32,856 nucleotides of DNA, from NCBI GenBank assembly GCA_945869955.1, contig CAMBQP010000044.1, positions 1 through 32,856 of the forward strand, in the 5' to 3' direction. The position numbers were made by a program, and so were the translations under genes. The notes under the pieces were generated by a model, which was given only the letters and a program-made list of their open reading frames with translations, ran no database searches and was not told where the DNA came from. Of the stretch, positions 17,245 to 27,042 are shown piece by piece (position 1 is the first letter of the stretch; each line of letters begins with the position of its first letter). The stretch is from Schlesneria paludicola DSM 18645. Its GTDB lineage: Bacteria; Planctomycetota; Planctomycetia; Planctomycetales; Planctomycetaceae.

Positions 17245-18168
17245 ATGCATCGGACTGAGTTTTTTCAATCGATCACCCGTACCTGGACGGGACTGGGAAT
17301 CTTGGGACTGCTATTGCTGATCAGTCCTGTTGCGACGGCGAGTGACCCCGCGATCCGAGTTCTGATCATCGATGGCCAAAATAATCACGACTGGCGGAAA
17401 ACGACGCCAATCCTGAAGTCTTGCCTCGAAAAATCGGCACGTTTTCAGGTGGATGTCATCACATCCCCCGAAGGTGGCAAATCCGCCGAGGACTGGGCCG
17501 AGTTTCGCCCGGTATTCGCCAATTATGGTGCGGTGCTCAGCAATTATAATGGACAACCCTGGCCCGAAGCCGTGCAAAAGTCGCTGGAAAAGTATGTCGC
17601 CAATGGTGGGGGCCTTGTGATCGTTCATGCCGCCAATAACGCTTTTCCCGATTGGTCTGAATATAACAAGATGATCGGACTGGGATGGCGCGGTGCCGAT
17701 TATGGGGCGAGGTTGACGCTGGCACAGGATGGAAAAGTCGTACGAACGGAAAAGAATCAGGGGCCGGGTGCGGGCCATGGTTCACAGCACGAGTTTCCCG
17801 TGGTCACCCGAGATGTCAATCACCCTGTGATGGCCGGAATCCCCGCAGAATGGCTGCATGTGCAGGATGAACTGTATCATGGACAACGCGGTCCTGCCGC
17901 CAATCTCAATATTTTGGCGACTGCATTTTCCGCCAAATCCACTTCTGGAACCGAAGAACACGAACCCATGGTGTGGTGGATTCCCTACAGCAAAGGAAAA
18001 GTCTTCACCACTTTGCTGGGCCACGGCGATTATTCCATGAAATGCGTCGGTTTTCAGACGATTGTCGCCCGTGGAACCGAATGGGTCGCAACAGGCACAG
18101 TGACGGTCCCCGTTCCCAAGACGTTCCCGACCGCGATCAAAACATCGTCGATCGAGGCGGCAAACTAG
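17245..18168 (+). CDS. Secreted ThuA-domain protein
   Basis: The ThuA domain is related to class I glutamine-amidotransferase folds and is common in planctomycete sugar-utilisation gene sets; its reaction is unknown. A signal peptide covers about residues 1-33 (LGILGLLLLISPVATAS). The mature domain begins IRVLIIDGQNNHDWRKTTP and contains GGGLVIVHAANNAFPDW, a WRGADYG segment, the block HPVMAGIPAEWLHVQDELYH and the C-terminal WWIPYSKGKVFTTLLGH. These are standard ThuA features. The ATG at 17245 is supported by GAGGAG (17231-17236) 8 nt upstream, so I rejected the longer frame from 17197. It is monocistronic, with a strong terminator downstream. Confidence 0.88.
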   Translation: MHRTEFFQSITRTWTGLGILGLLLLISPVATASDPAIRVLIIDGQNNHDWRKTTPILKSCLEKSARFQVDVITSPEGGKSAEDWAEFRPVFANYGAVLSNYNGQPWPEAVQKSLEKYVANGGGLVIVHAANNAFPDWSEYNKMIGLGWRGADYGARLTLAQDGKVVRTEKNQGPGAGHGSQHEFPVVTRDVNHPVMAGIPAEWLHVQDELYHGQRGPAANLNILATAFSAKSTSGTEEHEPMVWWIPYSKGKVFTTLLGHGDYSMKCVGFQTIVARGTEWVATGTVTVPVPKTFPTAIKTSSIEAAN

Positions 18169-18225
18169 CGATCAACGATCTGTCGGCGATCGTATCTGGA
18201 CCAGACAACGCAGGTGAAAACCATC

Positions 18226-18258
18226 AAACCCGGGGGACACAAATGTCACCCGGGTTTT
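18226..18258. terminator. Intrinsic terminator between the ThuA gene and aspS
   Basis: A 14-bp stem with one mismatch (18226-18239 with 18244-18257; core AAACCCGGG/CCCGGGTTT) closes a four-base loop and is followed by T residues to 18258. The A-rich left arm also gives a U-tract on the minus strand, so it can serve both the ThuA gene (stop 18168) and aspS (stop 18292). Confidence 0.85.
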
Positions 18259-18291
18259 TGGATTCAGGTCATCGAATTGGCCTCAGGTCAC

Positions 18292-20055
18292 TTACTTCGG
18301 TACATCGACCTTGATGTGAAGGTCTCGCAGTTGTTTCAGGTCAACGGCAGCAGGGGCTCCGGTGAGCATGTCACCCGCTTTCTGGGTTTTGGGGAAGGCA
18401 ATGACATCTCGGATATTGTCTGATGCCAGGAACAGCATCACCCAGCGATCCAGTCCCAGAGCGACCCCCGCATGCGGTGGGGCACCATATCTCAGTGCAT
18501 CGAGCAGGAACCCGAACCGGGCTTCAGCCTCTTCATTCGAGATTCCCAGCAGATTGAAAATTTTCTGTTGGACTGCCGGGTCGTGAATTCGAACACTGCC
18601 ACTGGCCGCCTCGTAACCGTTACAAACCAAGTCATACGATTGAGCACGAACCTGGCCTGGATCCGTATCCAGCAAAGGAATATCGGCATCGACCGGTTGG
18701 CAAAAAGGATGATGCTCGGCATCCCAACGTTTCTCTTCGTCGTTCCATTGGAACATCGGGAAATCCAGCACCCAGGCAATCTTCAATTCTTGCGGATCAT
18801 AGAGCCCCAGTTCTTTTGCCAGACGTAAACGCAATGCAGAGAGCGCGGCCGAACTGACCTTAAATGAATCCGCAACGCAGAAGAGCAGATCGCCGGGTTC
18901 CGCTTTCAGCCGGGAAATGATCCCCTGCTGGTGCTCAGGACTGAAGAATTTCGCGATCGGGGAATCGAGTTCGCCATCCTTCACCCGAAAGAAAGCCAGC
19001 CCCTTGGCGCCATATTGCTTGACGAATTCAGTGAGCTCGTCAATTTGCTTCCGACTATATTTTTCGGCCGCCTGAGGAACTCGAATCCCTCGAACCCGCC
19101 CCCCCGCTTCGATCGTCGACTTGAATACGCCGAAATCGCAGGCCCCGGCGATGTCAGCCAGATCTGTCAACTCGAGATCAAACCGCAAGTCTGGCTTATC
19201 ACTGCCGAATCGTTCCATGACCTCACGATGTGTCAATCGAGTAAGCGGCAGCTTTAATTCCGTTCCTCGCAGAGTCTTGACCAGGCGTGCCATCAGGCCA
19301 TCAATGGTTGTCAGAATGTCTTCTTGCTGCACAAAAGCCATTTCCACATCGATTTGCGTGAATTCGGGTTGGCGATCCGCCCGCAAATCCTCGTCGCGAA
19401 AGCATTTGGCGAGTTGAAAATAGCGATCGTAACCCGCCACCATCAGGATTTGTTTGTAAATCTGTGGTGATTGGGGCAGTGCATAAAAACAGCCCTCATG
19501 AACGCGACTCGGTACCAGATAATCCCGCGCCCCCTCGGGGGTGCTTCGTCCGAGCATGGGGGTTTCAATTTCCAGGAACTGACGTTCGTCGAAATAGTCA
19601 CGTGTCGCTTTGGACAATTGATGACGCAAAATCAGCGCCTGCTGAACTGCGGGGCGGCGCAAGTCGATAAAGCGATATTTCAACCGCAACTCTTCATTGG
19701 GAAGATCCGTCTGGGTCGGAAAGAACGGAGGGGTCTTGCTTTTATTCAAGACATCCAGCTTGCGGCCTTTCACGTCAATCTCACCCGTAGTCAGCTTCAA
19801 ATTTTGCATATCGGCCGGCCGAGCCGTCACTTCACCAGTGACCGAAATCACATCCTCGTTTCGCAGCGAGCGCGCAATCGCGTGCATTTCCGCATTGGAA
19901 GGGCTGAAAACGACTTGTGTCATGCCGTAGCGATCTCGGAGATCGATAAAGACGAGTCCTCCAAAGTCGCGATAGGTATCAACCCACCCACATAGGGTCA
20001 CCGATTGTCCGATGTGAGCCGTCCGTAATTCACCGCAGGTGTGAGTCCGAAGCAC
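18292..20055 (-). CDS. aspS: Aspartyl-tRNA synthetase
   Basis: Class IIb synthetase that charges tRNA-Asp. The N-terminal anticodon-binding OB fold is recognisable from [15 protein letters not shown] and [19 protein letters not shown]. Motif 2 is [15 protein letters not shown] (about 218-232) and motif 3 is [13 protein letters not shown] (about 530-542). The bacterial-type GAD insertion domain lies between motifs 2 and 3, and the 587-residue length is standard for bacterial AspRS. I set the start at GTG 20055: AAGGA (plus-strand 20065-20069) lies 9 nt upstream and the product then begins like other AspRS proteins. The frame extends to a TTG at 20073. Confidence 0.95.
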   Translation of the reverse strand: MLRTHTCGELRTAHIGQSVTLCGWVDTYRDFGGLVFIDLRDRYGMTQVVFSPSNAEMHAIARSLRNEDVISVTGEVTARPADMQNLKLTTGEIDVKGRKLDVLNKSKTPPFFPTQTDLPNEELRLKYRFIDLRRPAVQQALILRHQLSKATRDYFDERQFLEIETPMLGRSTPEGARDYLVPSRVHEGCFYALPQSPQIYKQILMVAGYDRYFQLAKCFRDEDLRADRQPEFTQIDVEMAFVQQEDILTTIDGLMARLVKTLRGTELKLPLTRLTHREVMERFGSDKPDLRFDLELTDLADIAGACDFGVFKSTIEAGGRVRGIRVPQAAEKYSRKQIDELTEFVKQYGAKGLAFFRVKDGELDSPIAKFFSPEHQQGIISRLKAEPGDLLFCVADSFKVSSAALSALRLRLAKELGLYDPQELKIAWVLDFPMFQWNDEEKRWDAEHHPFCQPVDADIPLLDTDPGQVRAQSYDLVCNGYEAASGSVRIHDPAVQQKIFNLLGISNEEAEARFGFLLDALRYGAPPHAGVALGLDRWVMLFLASDNIRDVIAFPKTQKAGDMLTGAPAAVDLKQLRDLHIKVDVPK

Positions 20056-20213
20056 GAAATTCAATCCTTGCAAGTGTCGATCAAGTGGCAGTCACGGCGT
20101 CGGCCGAAACTGCCCCAGGAATAAAGTCGCGATCACGAGAATGGTCTCGTGAAGAGAAGCCGCGATTATAGGTTGGTCCCGATCTTGGGGGAAGCAGAGG
20201 AGGGGAATGAACT

Positions 20214-20245
20214 GAAAACAGGCCTGTTCGTCATCAGGCCGTTTC
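20214..20245 (-). promoter_or_regulatory. Hairpin in the aspS upstream region, possible leader element
   Basis: GGCCTG (20221-20226) pairs with CAGGCC (20235-20240), extended by GAAAAC/GTTTC across one bulge. Read toward aspS it is followed by TGTTTTC, an attenuator-like arrangement about 160 nt before the start codon. The stem is short and I see no T-box features. The rest of the 497-bp divergent gap 20056-20552 has no convincing gene; a TATACT hexamer at 20385-20390 could be a -10 for the ferredoxin gene but lacks a -35. Confidence 0.25.
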
Positions 20246-20552
20246 GGATGGTAGCGAACTGAATCTGTTAAAAACACTCGAAAATTTTCGCAGCAGCCTC
20301 CGCCACTCGCGGACTTATCGGCCTTAAATTTCCAAAGTCGAGAATCCTCGGTTCTTCCACTCGCCGCAGGCTGGTGAAACCCGCTATACTAGTGTCAGGT
20401 TTGGAGCGTACGACGTTCCTGTGCAATGCTCATGAAAGCAAGGCACGGGAAATTGTGTCCGAGACGCATTTTGTTTTTCCAACGGTCGAACGACGCGAGG
20501 TTGATTCCGATTGCAGCATTGCAATCGTCTTCAAGATGCGAGGTGGTTTGTC

Positions 20553-20954
20553 ATGGCTAAAGCCGGTTCGAGAAAGAAGCTGCCGAAGGAAGTGGCAGTC
20601 ATCAATGCGGACAACTGCACTGGCTGTGAAGCTTGTCTGGAAGTCTGCCCCGTTGATTGCATCTACAAAGTGCAAGGCGAATCCATTTCGGTGCTCCAGT
20701 CTTGGTGTGAAATCGATGTGGAGCGATGTGTCGGCTGCGAAGTCTGCGTTCACATTCCGACGAAAAAGACAGATCCGTACGAACTGACCGTCTGTCCTTG
20801 GGATGCGATCGAACTGATCCCCACCATCAAAGTGGCTCAGTATGTCGCGAACAAGGGTGGCCCTCCCGATTATCTGCTGAAGAACTGGGACCGCCTCGTC
20901 GTTCCTGCACAGCGAATGGCCGAACTGGCTGCAGAACAATCAGGACCCAAATAG
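20553..20954 (+). CDS. 2[4Fe-4S]-type ferredoxin-like protein
   Basis: Small cytoplasmic electron carrier or electron-transfer subunit of 133 residues. The first cluster motif is the classical CTGCEACLEVCP (Cys22, 25, 28, 32). The second is CVGCEVC (Cys59, 62, 65), but its fourth cysteine, in CPWDAIEL, is at 81, so 15 residues separate Cys65 and Cys81 instead of the usual three. Two more cysteines are at 36 and 52. The basic N-terminus and the roughly 45-residue C-terminal tail (KVAQYVANKGGPPDYLLKNWDRL) are outside the ferredoxin core. The ATG at 20553 has GAGGTGG about 8 nt upstream. The partner enzyme is unknown; tyrA follows 163 bp later. Confidence 0.82.
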   Translation: MAKAGSRKKLPKEVAVINADNCTGCEACLEVCPVDCIYKVQGESISVLQSWCEIDVERCVGCEVCVHIPTKKTDPYELTVCPWDAIELIPTIKVAQYVANKGGPPDYLLKNWDRLVVPAQRMAELAAEQSGPK

Positions 20955-21117
20955 CACTGCGCTCCCAACCTTACTAACCCCAAACAGTGCTGTTGGCCGC
21001 AGAAAATGGCCGTGTCATCGTCAAAATCAAAATCGTTCACGTTGAAAAACCAGATCGATTTTTGAGACCGTGATCTTTTGTCTTGTTGTCATTCCGTGCC
21101 CCAGCAATACTTTCTCA

Positions 21118-22020
21118 ATGAACGAAACCCCGATTCCACCGCCGTTGGAAGAGACCGTCGTCATTGTGGGCGTTGGAATGATTGGTGGTTCGCTGGCGGC
21201 GGCCATTCGCCGCCACCAAATTGCCCGCCATGTAATTGGTATTGGTCGGGATCGTGCCCGAATGGAAGCAGCACGTGATGCCGGCTTGATCGACGAGGCG
21301 GCTACCGAGATTCGCAGCGTCCTTCCACGTGCGAATCTCGTCATTTTCTGTACCCCCGTCGAGCGTGTGATCGCGGAAGCGGGCGAGTTGGAACGGGTGA
21401 TTGCCGAGATTTCCCCTTCGCCAAGCAATCAAATTCCATCACGGGATCTGTTACTGACGGACGTGGGCAGTGTGAAATCCCCCATTTGCTCCGCCTGGAA
21501 CAACCTTCCTGCATTTATTGGCTCACACCCAATTGCTGGTTCACATCGACAGGGGTTTGAAGCGGCTGATGCTGGCTTATTTTCAGGGCGGATTTGTGTC
21601 GTGACGCCGGTGGCAGCCTCGATCCCCCACCGACTCGAAAGACTCATTCGCTTCTGGCAGGCGATCGGCATGCGCACGGTGCAAATGTCTCCGGAAGCTC
21701 ATGACGCCGCATTGGCGATGACCAGCCACTTACCGCATTTGGCGGCAGCCGCCCTAGCCGCAACACTCGCTGCAGAGAATCGTGTACTCACCGGGAGTGG
21801 TTTTCGGGATACCACTCGTGTCGCGGCGGGTGATCCCGATTTATGGACGGGGATTCTGTTCAACAACGCCGAGCAGGTGATGGCCGGAATTGATCATCTG
21901 CAAGCGGGGCTCGCGGCATTTCGAACGGCGCTGGCGACCCGCGATCTCGATGGCCTGAAAAAACTTTTGGTCGATGGGGCGCGAAGTCGCGCAGCGTTGG
22001 ATGAGACATCACACCGGTAA
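21118..22020 (+). CDS. tyrA: Prephenate dehydrogenase family protein
   Basis: Tyrosine biosynthesis: NAD(P)-dependent oxidative decarboxylation of prephenate (or arogenate). The Rossmann motif GVGMIGGS begins at about residue 18, preceded by VVIV. Further family signatures are LVIFCTPVERV, LLTDVGSVKSPI, GSHPIAGSHRQGFEAAD (substrate-binding His region) and the helical C-terminal domain with SHLPHLAAAALA and GSGFRDTTRVAAGDPDLW. The 300-residue length is normal for a stand-alone enzyme without chorismate mutase. I chose ATG 21118 because the glycine-rich loop then has normal spacing; no strong ribosome binding site is visible. A GTG at 21070 would add 16 residues of poor quality. Confidence 0.92.
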   Translation: MNETPIPPPLEETVVIVGVGMIGGSLAAAIRRHQIARHVIGIGRDRARMEAARDAGLIDEAATEIRSVLPRANLVIFCTPVERVIAEAGELERVIAEISPSPSNQIPSRDLLLTDVGSVKSPICSAWNNLPAFIGSHPIAGSHRQGFEAADAGLFSGRICVVTPVAASIPHRLERLIRFWQAIGMRTVQMSPEAHDAALAMTSHLPHLAAAALAATLAAENRVLTGSGFRDTTRVAAGDPDLWTGILFNNAEQVMAGIDHLQAGLAAFRTALATRDLDGLKKLLVDGARSRAALDETSHR

Positions 22021-22143
22021 AACCGTTATGATCAGTCGCCGAACGCCGTTTTTGCAACCATGCTGTTGCAGCAGTTTTATTTGATTTGCTCGCCCGAGAA
22101 AAACTCGGATGAGCCTGAAAATCCAGCCGGGAAATGAATTCGA

Positions 22144-25098
22144 ATGCTCTGGGAAGTTGAAATCCGTCCGTCCGCTCATCAGATTGACCGCGAAGGGTTG
22201 CGAGTTGTTCATGAAGCACAGGATTTGCGTGCCACAACAATTCAGCAGGTACAGACCGCCCGTTCGTTTCTGTTGCAGGGCAACGCGTTGACCATCGAAA
22301 GGGTGACTCGCGCAGCCGAAACCCTCTTGGTCGATCCGATCGTTGAAACCTTTGAGATTCGTTGTATTTCGGAAAAGGATTCTTCGGCGTCCGGACTGGA
22401 CCATCCCGAGGCAACATCGCAACTGGTGAATGTCCTTTTCAAACCCGGCGTGACGGATAACGTAGCCTTCAGTACCCACAAAGCCTTGCTGGATCTTGGC
22501 TTTGCAGTCGATGCGGTGGCAACGGTGCGGAAATACTGGTTTGAGGCCACTGTTGCTGCCGCCGAATTGCAACGCCTCGCCAAACGGGTCCTTGCGAACG
22601 ACGCGGTCGAGCGAATCATCACAGGGCCACTGCAGATGAACTCGATCGGTGCCGGATCGGATTACGTCTTCCAACTGAGAACGATCCCCATTCGGGATAT
22701 GGATCACGATGCGCTGAAAGTCCTGAGTAAACAGGGTCAACTCTACTTGAGTCTGACCGAGATGCAGACCATCCAGCAGCACTGGGTCGATCAGCAGCGA
22801 GATCCGACCGATATTGAGCTGGAGACAGTGGCTCAAACGTGGAGTGAGCATTGCTCACACAAGACACTCAAAGGGCGGATTCACTACCGTGATGAGCGTG
22901 GCGAAGTCTTCTTCGAAAACATGCTCAAAGAAACCATCTTTGGAGCGACTGTTGAAATTCGCAGACGACTGGGAGTGAATGACTGGTGTGTCAGTGTGTT
23001 TAAGGACAACGCGGGGGTCGTCAAATTTGACAACAACCAACACGTCTGCTTCAAGGTCGAAACTCATAACCATCCGTCGGCCATTGAACCGTACGGCGGC
23101 GCCAATACGGGAATTGGTGGAGTCATTCGCGATCCGCTGGGGACAGGTCTCGGTGCCAAACCGATTTTGAATACCGATGTTTTCTGTTTTGCACCTCCCG
23201 ACACCCCCGTTGACTCGCTTCCTCCCGGTGTTCTTCATCCCAAACTGGTGATGAAGGGAGTCGTCTCGGGGGTCCGAGACTATGGCAACCGGATGGGAAT
23301 TCCGACAGTCAATGGGGCGGTCTTTTTTGACGAGCGATACCTGGGGAATCCACTGGTTTATTGCGGAACCGCAGCCATGATCCCTGTGGACCGCGTTGAA
23401 AAAACGGTTCACGCTGGTGATTTCATTGTGGCAGTCGGCGGTCGAACCGGTCGGGATGGCATCCATGGTGCCACCTTTTCCTCTGCCGAATTGACGGAAG
23501 AGAGCGAAACAATCTCGGGAGGTGCTGTCCAGATCGGGAACGCGGTCGTGGAAAAAATGGTTGCGGATGTCATCCTGCAAGCCCGCGATCTTGAACTCTA
23601 CCATGCCATTACCGATTGCGGAGCAGGGGGATTCAGTTCCGCTGTCGGTGAAATGGGTGAAGAGATTGGGGCGGTTGTTTGGCTCGAAAAATGTCCGCTG
23701 AAATATTCGGGACTCTCGTATACCGAGATCTGGATCAGCGAAGCACAGGAACGAATGGTGCTTGCGGTGCCACCAGCAAACTGGGAAACCTTTCGCGCTC
23801 TCTGCGCCGCAGAAGGGGTCGAAGCGTCAGCGATTGGCCAATTTGGCAATGCAGGTCGATTGAGACTCACCTATCATGGCACGACCGTCGGAGATGTGGC
23901 GATGAGCTTTCTCCATGAAGGCCGTCCGCAGATTATCCATGAAGCCGTTTATCTCCCTCCCCCGGAAACGCCCCTTTCGAAAGTGGTCACATCCCCTCAT
24001 CGCGTTGATACACCGTATAATGAGACGCTGAAAAAGATTTTGGGCTCGCTCAATGTCTGCAGCAAAGAATGGATCATTCGGCAATATGATCACGAAGTGC
24101 AATCGGGATCCGTGATCAAACCGCTGGTTGGGGTGGCCTGTGACGGCCCCTCGGATGCCGCCGTCGTTCGCCCAGACTTAACCTCGTATCGGGGTGTGGT
24201 TGTTTCGAATGGAATGAACCCTCATTATGGCGATTTTGACCCCTATTGGATGGCGGCAGCAGCGATTGATGAAGCGGTTCGGAATTGCGTCGCCGTCGGG
24301 GCCGATCCGGCACGAATTGCGATTCTCGACAATTTCTGCTGGGGCAACACCGAGCGACCGGAAACCCTCGGCTCGCTGGTCCGAGCGGCCATTGGCTGTC
24401 AACAGACCGCGATCGCTTTTGGCACCCCTTTTATTAGTGGCAAAGACAGCTTGAATAATGAGTTCTCGTATGTCGACACCGAGACGGGGGAAAAGAAAAA
24501 CGTAGCAATCCCCTCGTCATTGTTGATCAGCGCCATCGGTCAAGTTGCCGATGTTCGGACCTGTGTCACGATGGATCTCAAAGAGCAGGGGAACTCGCTG
24601 TATCTTGTCGGAGTGACTCGCGAGGAACTGGGTGGAAGCCATTATGCGCTGGTCAATCACTTGCAAGGAGGGCGCCTGCCTCATGTAGATTTGAAGCAAG
24701 CCCCACAGATTTTTACGGCCCTGCATCAATCGATCTCTGCGGGACTTGTTCGCAGTTGCCATGATTTGAGCGAAGGGGGTTTCGCCGTCGCGGCCGCAGA
24801 AATGGCATTTGCCGGCGGACTTGGTGTCGAATTGGACATCGAACGACTCGCTGCGGACGGAACCACGGACCCTGCAGCACTGCTTTTCTCGGAAAGCACG
24901 ACCCGATTTCTGCTGGAAGTCACTGCGGCCAATGTGGCTAAGCTGACCGCCAATTTTGCGAATTTGCCGTTCGCCTACGTCGGCGTCGTGACCAATTCGG
25001 GGCGAGTGGTCGCTCAAGATTCTCTGGGGGTGCGGTTGCTCGATATTTCGTGTGCTGAGCTGAAATCCGCCTGGCAAAAACCGTTGTCCTGGAGTTGA
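22144..25098 (+). CDS. purL: Phosphoribosylformylglycinamidine synthase, PurS-PurL fusion
   Basis: Purine synthesis step 4: ATP-dependent conversion of FGAR to FGAM, with ammonia supplied by a PurQ glutaminase. The first 165 residues look like two tandem PurS-type modules: [18 protein letters not shown] and, near residue 95, [15 protein letters not shown] followed by VRKYWFEA. The synthetase core begins with [13 protein letters not shown] (about 232-244), then [16 protein letters not shown] (about 306), [16 protein letters not shown] [14 protein letters not shown] and the C-terminal SHYALVNHL and [20 protein letters not shown] blocks. At 984 residues it is larger than stand-alone PurL (about 740) and lacks the C-terminal glutaminase of the 1,300-residue single-chain form. 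purQ is not in the window. The ATG at 22144 has GGGAAATGA upstream. Confidence 0.92.
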   Translation: MLWEVEIRPSAHQIDREGLRVVHEAQDLRATTIQQVQTARSFLLQGNALTIERVTRAAETLLVDPIVETFEIRCISEKDSSASGLDHPEATSQLVNVLFKPGVTDNVAFSTHKALLDLGFAVDAVATVRKYWFEATVAAAELQRLAKRVLANDAVERIITGPLQMNSIGAGSDYVFQLRTIPIRDMDHDALKVLSKQGQLYLSLTEMQTIQQHWVDQQRDPTDIELETVAQTWSEHCSHKTLKGRIHYRDERGEVFFENMLKETIFGATVEIRRRLGVNDWCVSVFKDNAGVVKFDNNQHVCFKVETHNHPSAIEPYGGANTGIGGVIRDPLGTGLGAKPILNTDVFCFAPPDTPVDSLPPGVLHPKLVMKGVVSGVRDYGNRMGIPTVNGAVFFDERYLGNPLVYCGTAAMIPVDRVEKTVHAGDFIVAVGGRTGRDGIHGATFSSAELTEESETISGGAVQIGNAVVEKMVADVILQARDLELYHAITDCGAGGFSSAVGEMGEEIGAVVWLEKCPLKYSGLSYTEIWISEAQERMVLAVPPANWETFRALCAAEGVEASAIGQFGNAGRLRLTYHGTTVGDVAMSFLHEGRPQIIHEAVYLPPPETPLSKVVTSPHRVDTPYNETLKKILGSLNVCSKEWIIRQYDHEVQSGSVIKPLVGVACDGPSDAAVVRPDLTSYRGVVVSNGMNPHYGDFDPYWMAAAAIDEAVRNCVAVGADPARIAILDNFCWGNTERPETLGSLVRAAIGCQQTAIAFGTPFISGKDSLNNEFSYVDTETGEKKNVAIPSSLLISAIGQVADVRTCVTMDLKEQGNSLYLVGVTREELGGSHYALVNHLQGGRLPHVDLKQAPQIFTALHQSISAGLVRSCHDLSEGGFAVAAAEMAFAGGLGVELDIERLAADGTTDPAALLFSESTTRFLLEVTAANVAKLTANFANLPFAYVGVVTNSGRVVAQDSLGVRLLDISCAELKSAWQKPLSWS

Positions 25099-25164
25099 TC
25101 GTTTTTCGGGATCCTGCGGGGTTAAAACTGAATCCGAGTCACCAATGCGGTGTGCTGCGTGTTG

Positions 25165-25193
25165 AGCGCCCGCTTACCGAGGAAGCGGGTGCT
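25165..25193. terminator. Hairpin in the convergent purL-rsgA gap
   Basis: AGCGCCCGCTT (25165-25175) pairs with AAGCGGGTGCT (25183-25193) around a seven-base loop with a single G-T wobble. It lies midway between the purL stop (25098) and the rsgA stop (25255). No T-run follows on either strand, so termination would not be classical intrinsic. Confidence 0.45.
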
Positions 25194-25254
25194 GGCCATT
25201 GTGGCAAAAGAGAGGGTGTTTGTGGGCGAAAAACCGGTCGCAATCGCGATCGCA

Positions 25255-26394
25255 CTAATCGTCCCCGATCACCAACCGTAAATAGCTTTCGTATCGGATC
25301 TGGGAGATCAAGTCCTGTTGAACGGCGTCTCGTACCGCGCACCCGTCTTCCACCAGATGTAAGCAGTCTGGAAATTTGCAGCGTGGAACAAATGGACGAA
25401 ATTCGAGAAAAAAGCCCTCCATTTCTTCTGGTTGAACATTCCACAATTCCAACTGCCGAATTCCAGGAGTATCAACAACCCAGCCACCCAGGGTGAGCTC
25501 GCGGAGTTGGGCATAGCGGGTCGTGTGACGTCCCTTTTGCGTGATGCGACTGACATCGCCTGTCTTGATCGCCAAGCCAGGCTGAATCGTATTCAGCAGT
25601 GAAGACTTACCAACTCCACTTTGCCCTGTGAAAACCGTTTGTTCGTTTTTCAGTAATCGTTGCAGCCAGGCAATTCCAAGTCCCGTTTGCACACTGGCTG
25701 GGACGACGGTATAGCCGAGTCGGGCGTATTGGCCAATCATCGGTTGCAGGTCTGAGACATCAATCAAATCGCATTTATTAACCACAATAATCGCACGAAC
25801 ATTTCCCTTCGCGGAACTCACCAGAAACCGATCAATCAACGCCGGCTTCAGAGCGGGTTCTGCGGCCGACGACACAATGGCGACCTGGGAGACATTTGCG
25901 ACCAGAATATGCTGTCGATATTGATGTCCTCGCGCCAACACACCCCGCCTCGGCTCAACTCGTTCGATCACCCCAAATTGATTTTCACTGGGGAGGAATA
26001 AAACGCGATCCCCCGTGACAACCGCATTTCGAGCATCGCGAGCCACCGTTCTGACCACGCGGCGAACCGTGCATTCAAATCGTTTGCCAGCATGCGGCTG
26101 GCCCTCGTCAACCTGAACCGTACACTGCGTAGACCCAATTGCGGACAAAACACGACCACGAAGACAAGCCGCCTCATCCACGGAAAGAACAAACGAATCG
26201 TCGTCTCCCCGTTCTCCAAACACGGTTCTCCGACGACTGAGGTCCCCTTTGCCAGAGACTCGCTGCCCTCGCTTCAGTTCATCAATGTCCGCGTCATCGG
26301 TCTGAACTCGTCGAGTAAAATCGTTCTGGCGAGTCGAATTCTGCCGATTTTTGCGGAAGTCGACGCGAATTTTCTTAGACGGCTTTTTGGCCAC
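25255..26394 (-). CDS. rsgA: Small-ribosomal-subunit-dependent GTPase A
   Basis: Late 30S assembly GTPase (RsgA/YjeQ). The circularly permuted G motifs are in family order: NKCDL (206-210, G4), GQSGVGKSS (257-265, G1) and DTPGI (308-312, G3). The C-terminal zinc-binding region has Cys339, Cys344, His346 and Cys352 (PRCKFPDCLHLVEDGC). An OB fold precedes the GTPase (about 75-145). The start is GTG 26394, with GGAG about 9 nt upstream; this gives the basic AKKPSKKIRVDFRKNRQ opening typical of the family. The frame continues to 26454 without a good start. Length 379. Confidence 0.95.
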   Translation of the reverse strand: MAKKPSKKIRVDFRKNRQNSTRQNDFTRRVQTDDADIDELKRGQRVSGKGDLSRRRTVFGERGDDDSFVLSVDEAACLRGRVLSAIGSTQCTVQVDEGQPHAGKRFECTVRRVVRTVARDARNAVVTGDRVLFLPSENQFGVIERVEPRRGVLARGHQYRQHILVANVSQVAIVSSAAEPALKPALIDRFLVSSAKGNVRAIIVVNKCDLIDVSDLQPMIGQYARLGYTVVPASVQTGLGIAWLQRLLKNEQTVFTGQSGVGKSSLLNTIQPGLAIKTGDVSRITQKGRHTTRYAQLRELTLGGWVVDTPGIRQLELWNVQPEEMEGFFLEFRPFVPRCKFPDCLHLVEDGCAVRDAVQQDLISQIRYESYLRLVIGDD

Positions 26395-26511
26395 GATTGG
26401 AAACTCCGTCGCAAGCCATATCCTGGCGGGAAAACCCTCCAAAACAGAAAACAACGATCTCTTGCGATTTGTTTTCTACGCCTGGAAGAAAAGACGCATA
26501 GATCGATGCGT

Positions 26512-26546
26512 AAAAAAAGCGTCCGAGTCCTGAAGGACTCGGACGC
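26512..26546 (-). terminator. Intrinsic terminator after tRNA-Glu
   Basis: GCGTCCGAGTCC (26519-26530) pairs perfectly with GGACTCGGACGC (26535-26546) around a TGAA loop. On the minus strand the stem is followed by seven T residues (A-run 26512-26518). It is immediately downstream of the tRNA-Glu gene. Confidence 0.92.
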
Positions 26547-26549
26547 TAA

Positions 26550-26622
26550 TGACCCCATGGGGATTCGAACCCCAGTACTCGGACTGAAAATCCGATGTCC
26601 TAGGCCTCTAGACGATGGGGCC
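26550..26622 (-). tRNA. tRNA-Glu (TTC anticodon)
   Basis: On the minus strand a complete cloverleaf folds: acceptor GGCCCCA with TGGGGTC (one G-T pair), D-stem GTC/GAC, anticodon stem TCGGA/TCCGA with loop TTTTCAG (anticodon TTC), and T-stem TGGGG/CCCCA with loop TTCGAAT. The discriminator is A at 26550 and CCA is not encoded. A TACAAT hexamer (plus-strand ATTGTA 26634-26639) lies 11 bp upstream of the 5' end as a possible -10. The gene is on the same strand as csrA copy 2 and ends at a strong terminator. Confidence 0.97.
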
Positions 26623-26745
26623 ATGTGCCAACGATTGTAACCGAAGTGAAGAGAAGATCGGAGTCTCAGAGGGCATTCTTAAGCAAGACTTCCGAAAATA
26701 TTTTTTTGAATCCAATCCGCACAGGTTGAGCCATCAAAATCAAGA

Positions 26746-27042
26746 TCACCTTACCACAGCATCCGATGCGGACATCACGCTTTCTGGAATTGCAGTGGCG
26801 GTTACTTCGACAATTTGACTGGGCTCTTTTGAATCCTGAGGGGAAAGGGGTTCTTCCTGGATCTGGGCAATTGCAACTTCCGACGCGGCGATTGCATCAC
26901 GAACTTCACTGCGATGAATCGCTACTTCTCGCGGAGCCTCAATACCAAGTCGTACTTTGTCGCCGCGAATCTCGATCACCGTAATGACAATCTTGTCATC
27001 GATAATGATGCTTTCGTTTTTTTTCCGCGACAAGACTAACAT
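26746..27042 (-). CDS. csrA: Carbon storage regulator CsrA paralogue (copy 2) with C-terminal extension
   Basis: RNA-binding post-transcriptional regulator. The core is complete: MLVLSR (Leu4, Arg6), [13 protein letters not shown] (25-37) and IHRSEV with Arg44. It differs from copy 1 at Asp15 (normally Gly) and by an acidic, low-complexity tail of about 35 residues after residue 60 ([21 protein letters not shown] and beyond), giving 98 residues. The start is the ATG at 27042 because it begins the CsrA core; the frame continues upstream to 27294 but that part crosses the promoter. GGAG (plus-strand 27052-27055) lies 9 nt upstream. The leader carries several GGA motifs (see the separate entry), so autoregulation is likely. 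The tRNA-Glu gene is next downstream. Confidence 0.93.
   Translation of the reverse strand: MLVLSRKKNESIIIDDKIVITVIEIRGDKVRLGIEAPREVAIHRSEVRDAIAASEVAIAQIQEEPLSPQDSKEPSQIVEVTATAIPESVMSASDAVVR

Noticed and set aside
19471..19995. 174-codon plus-strand open frame
   Set aside because: Antisense to aspS, a well-supported gene.
20056..20552. T-box riboswitch upstream of aspS
   Set aside because: I see neither a T-box sequence nor a specifier-loop arrangement; only a short hairpin is present.
22009..22851. 280-codon minus-strand open frame
   Set aside because: It is antisense to purL and the end of tyrA; no family resemblance and no ribosome binding site.
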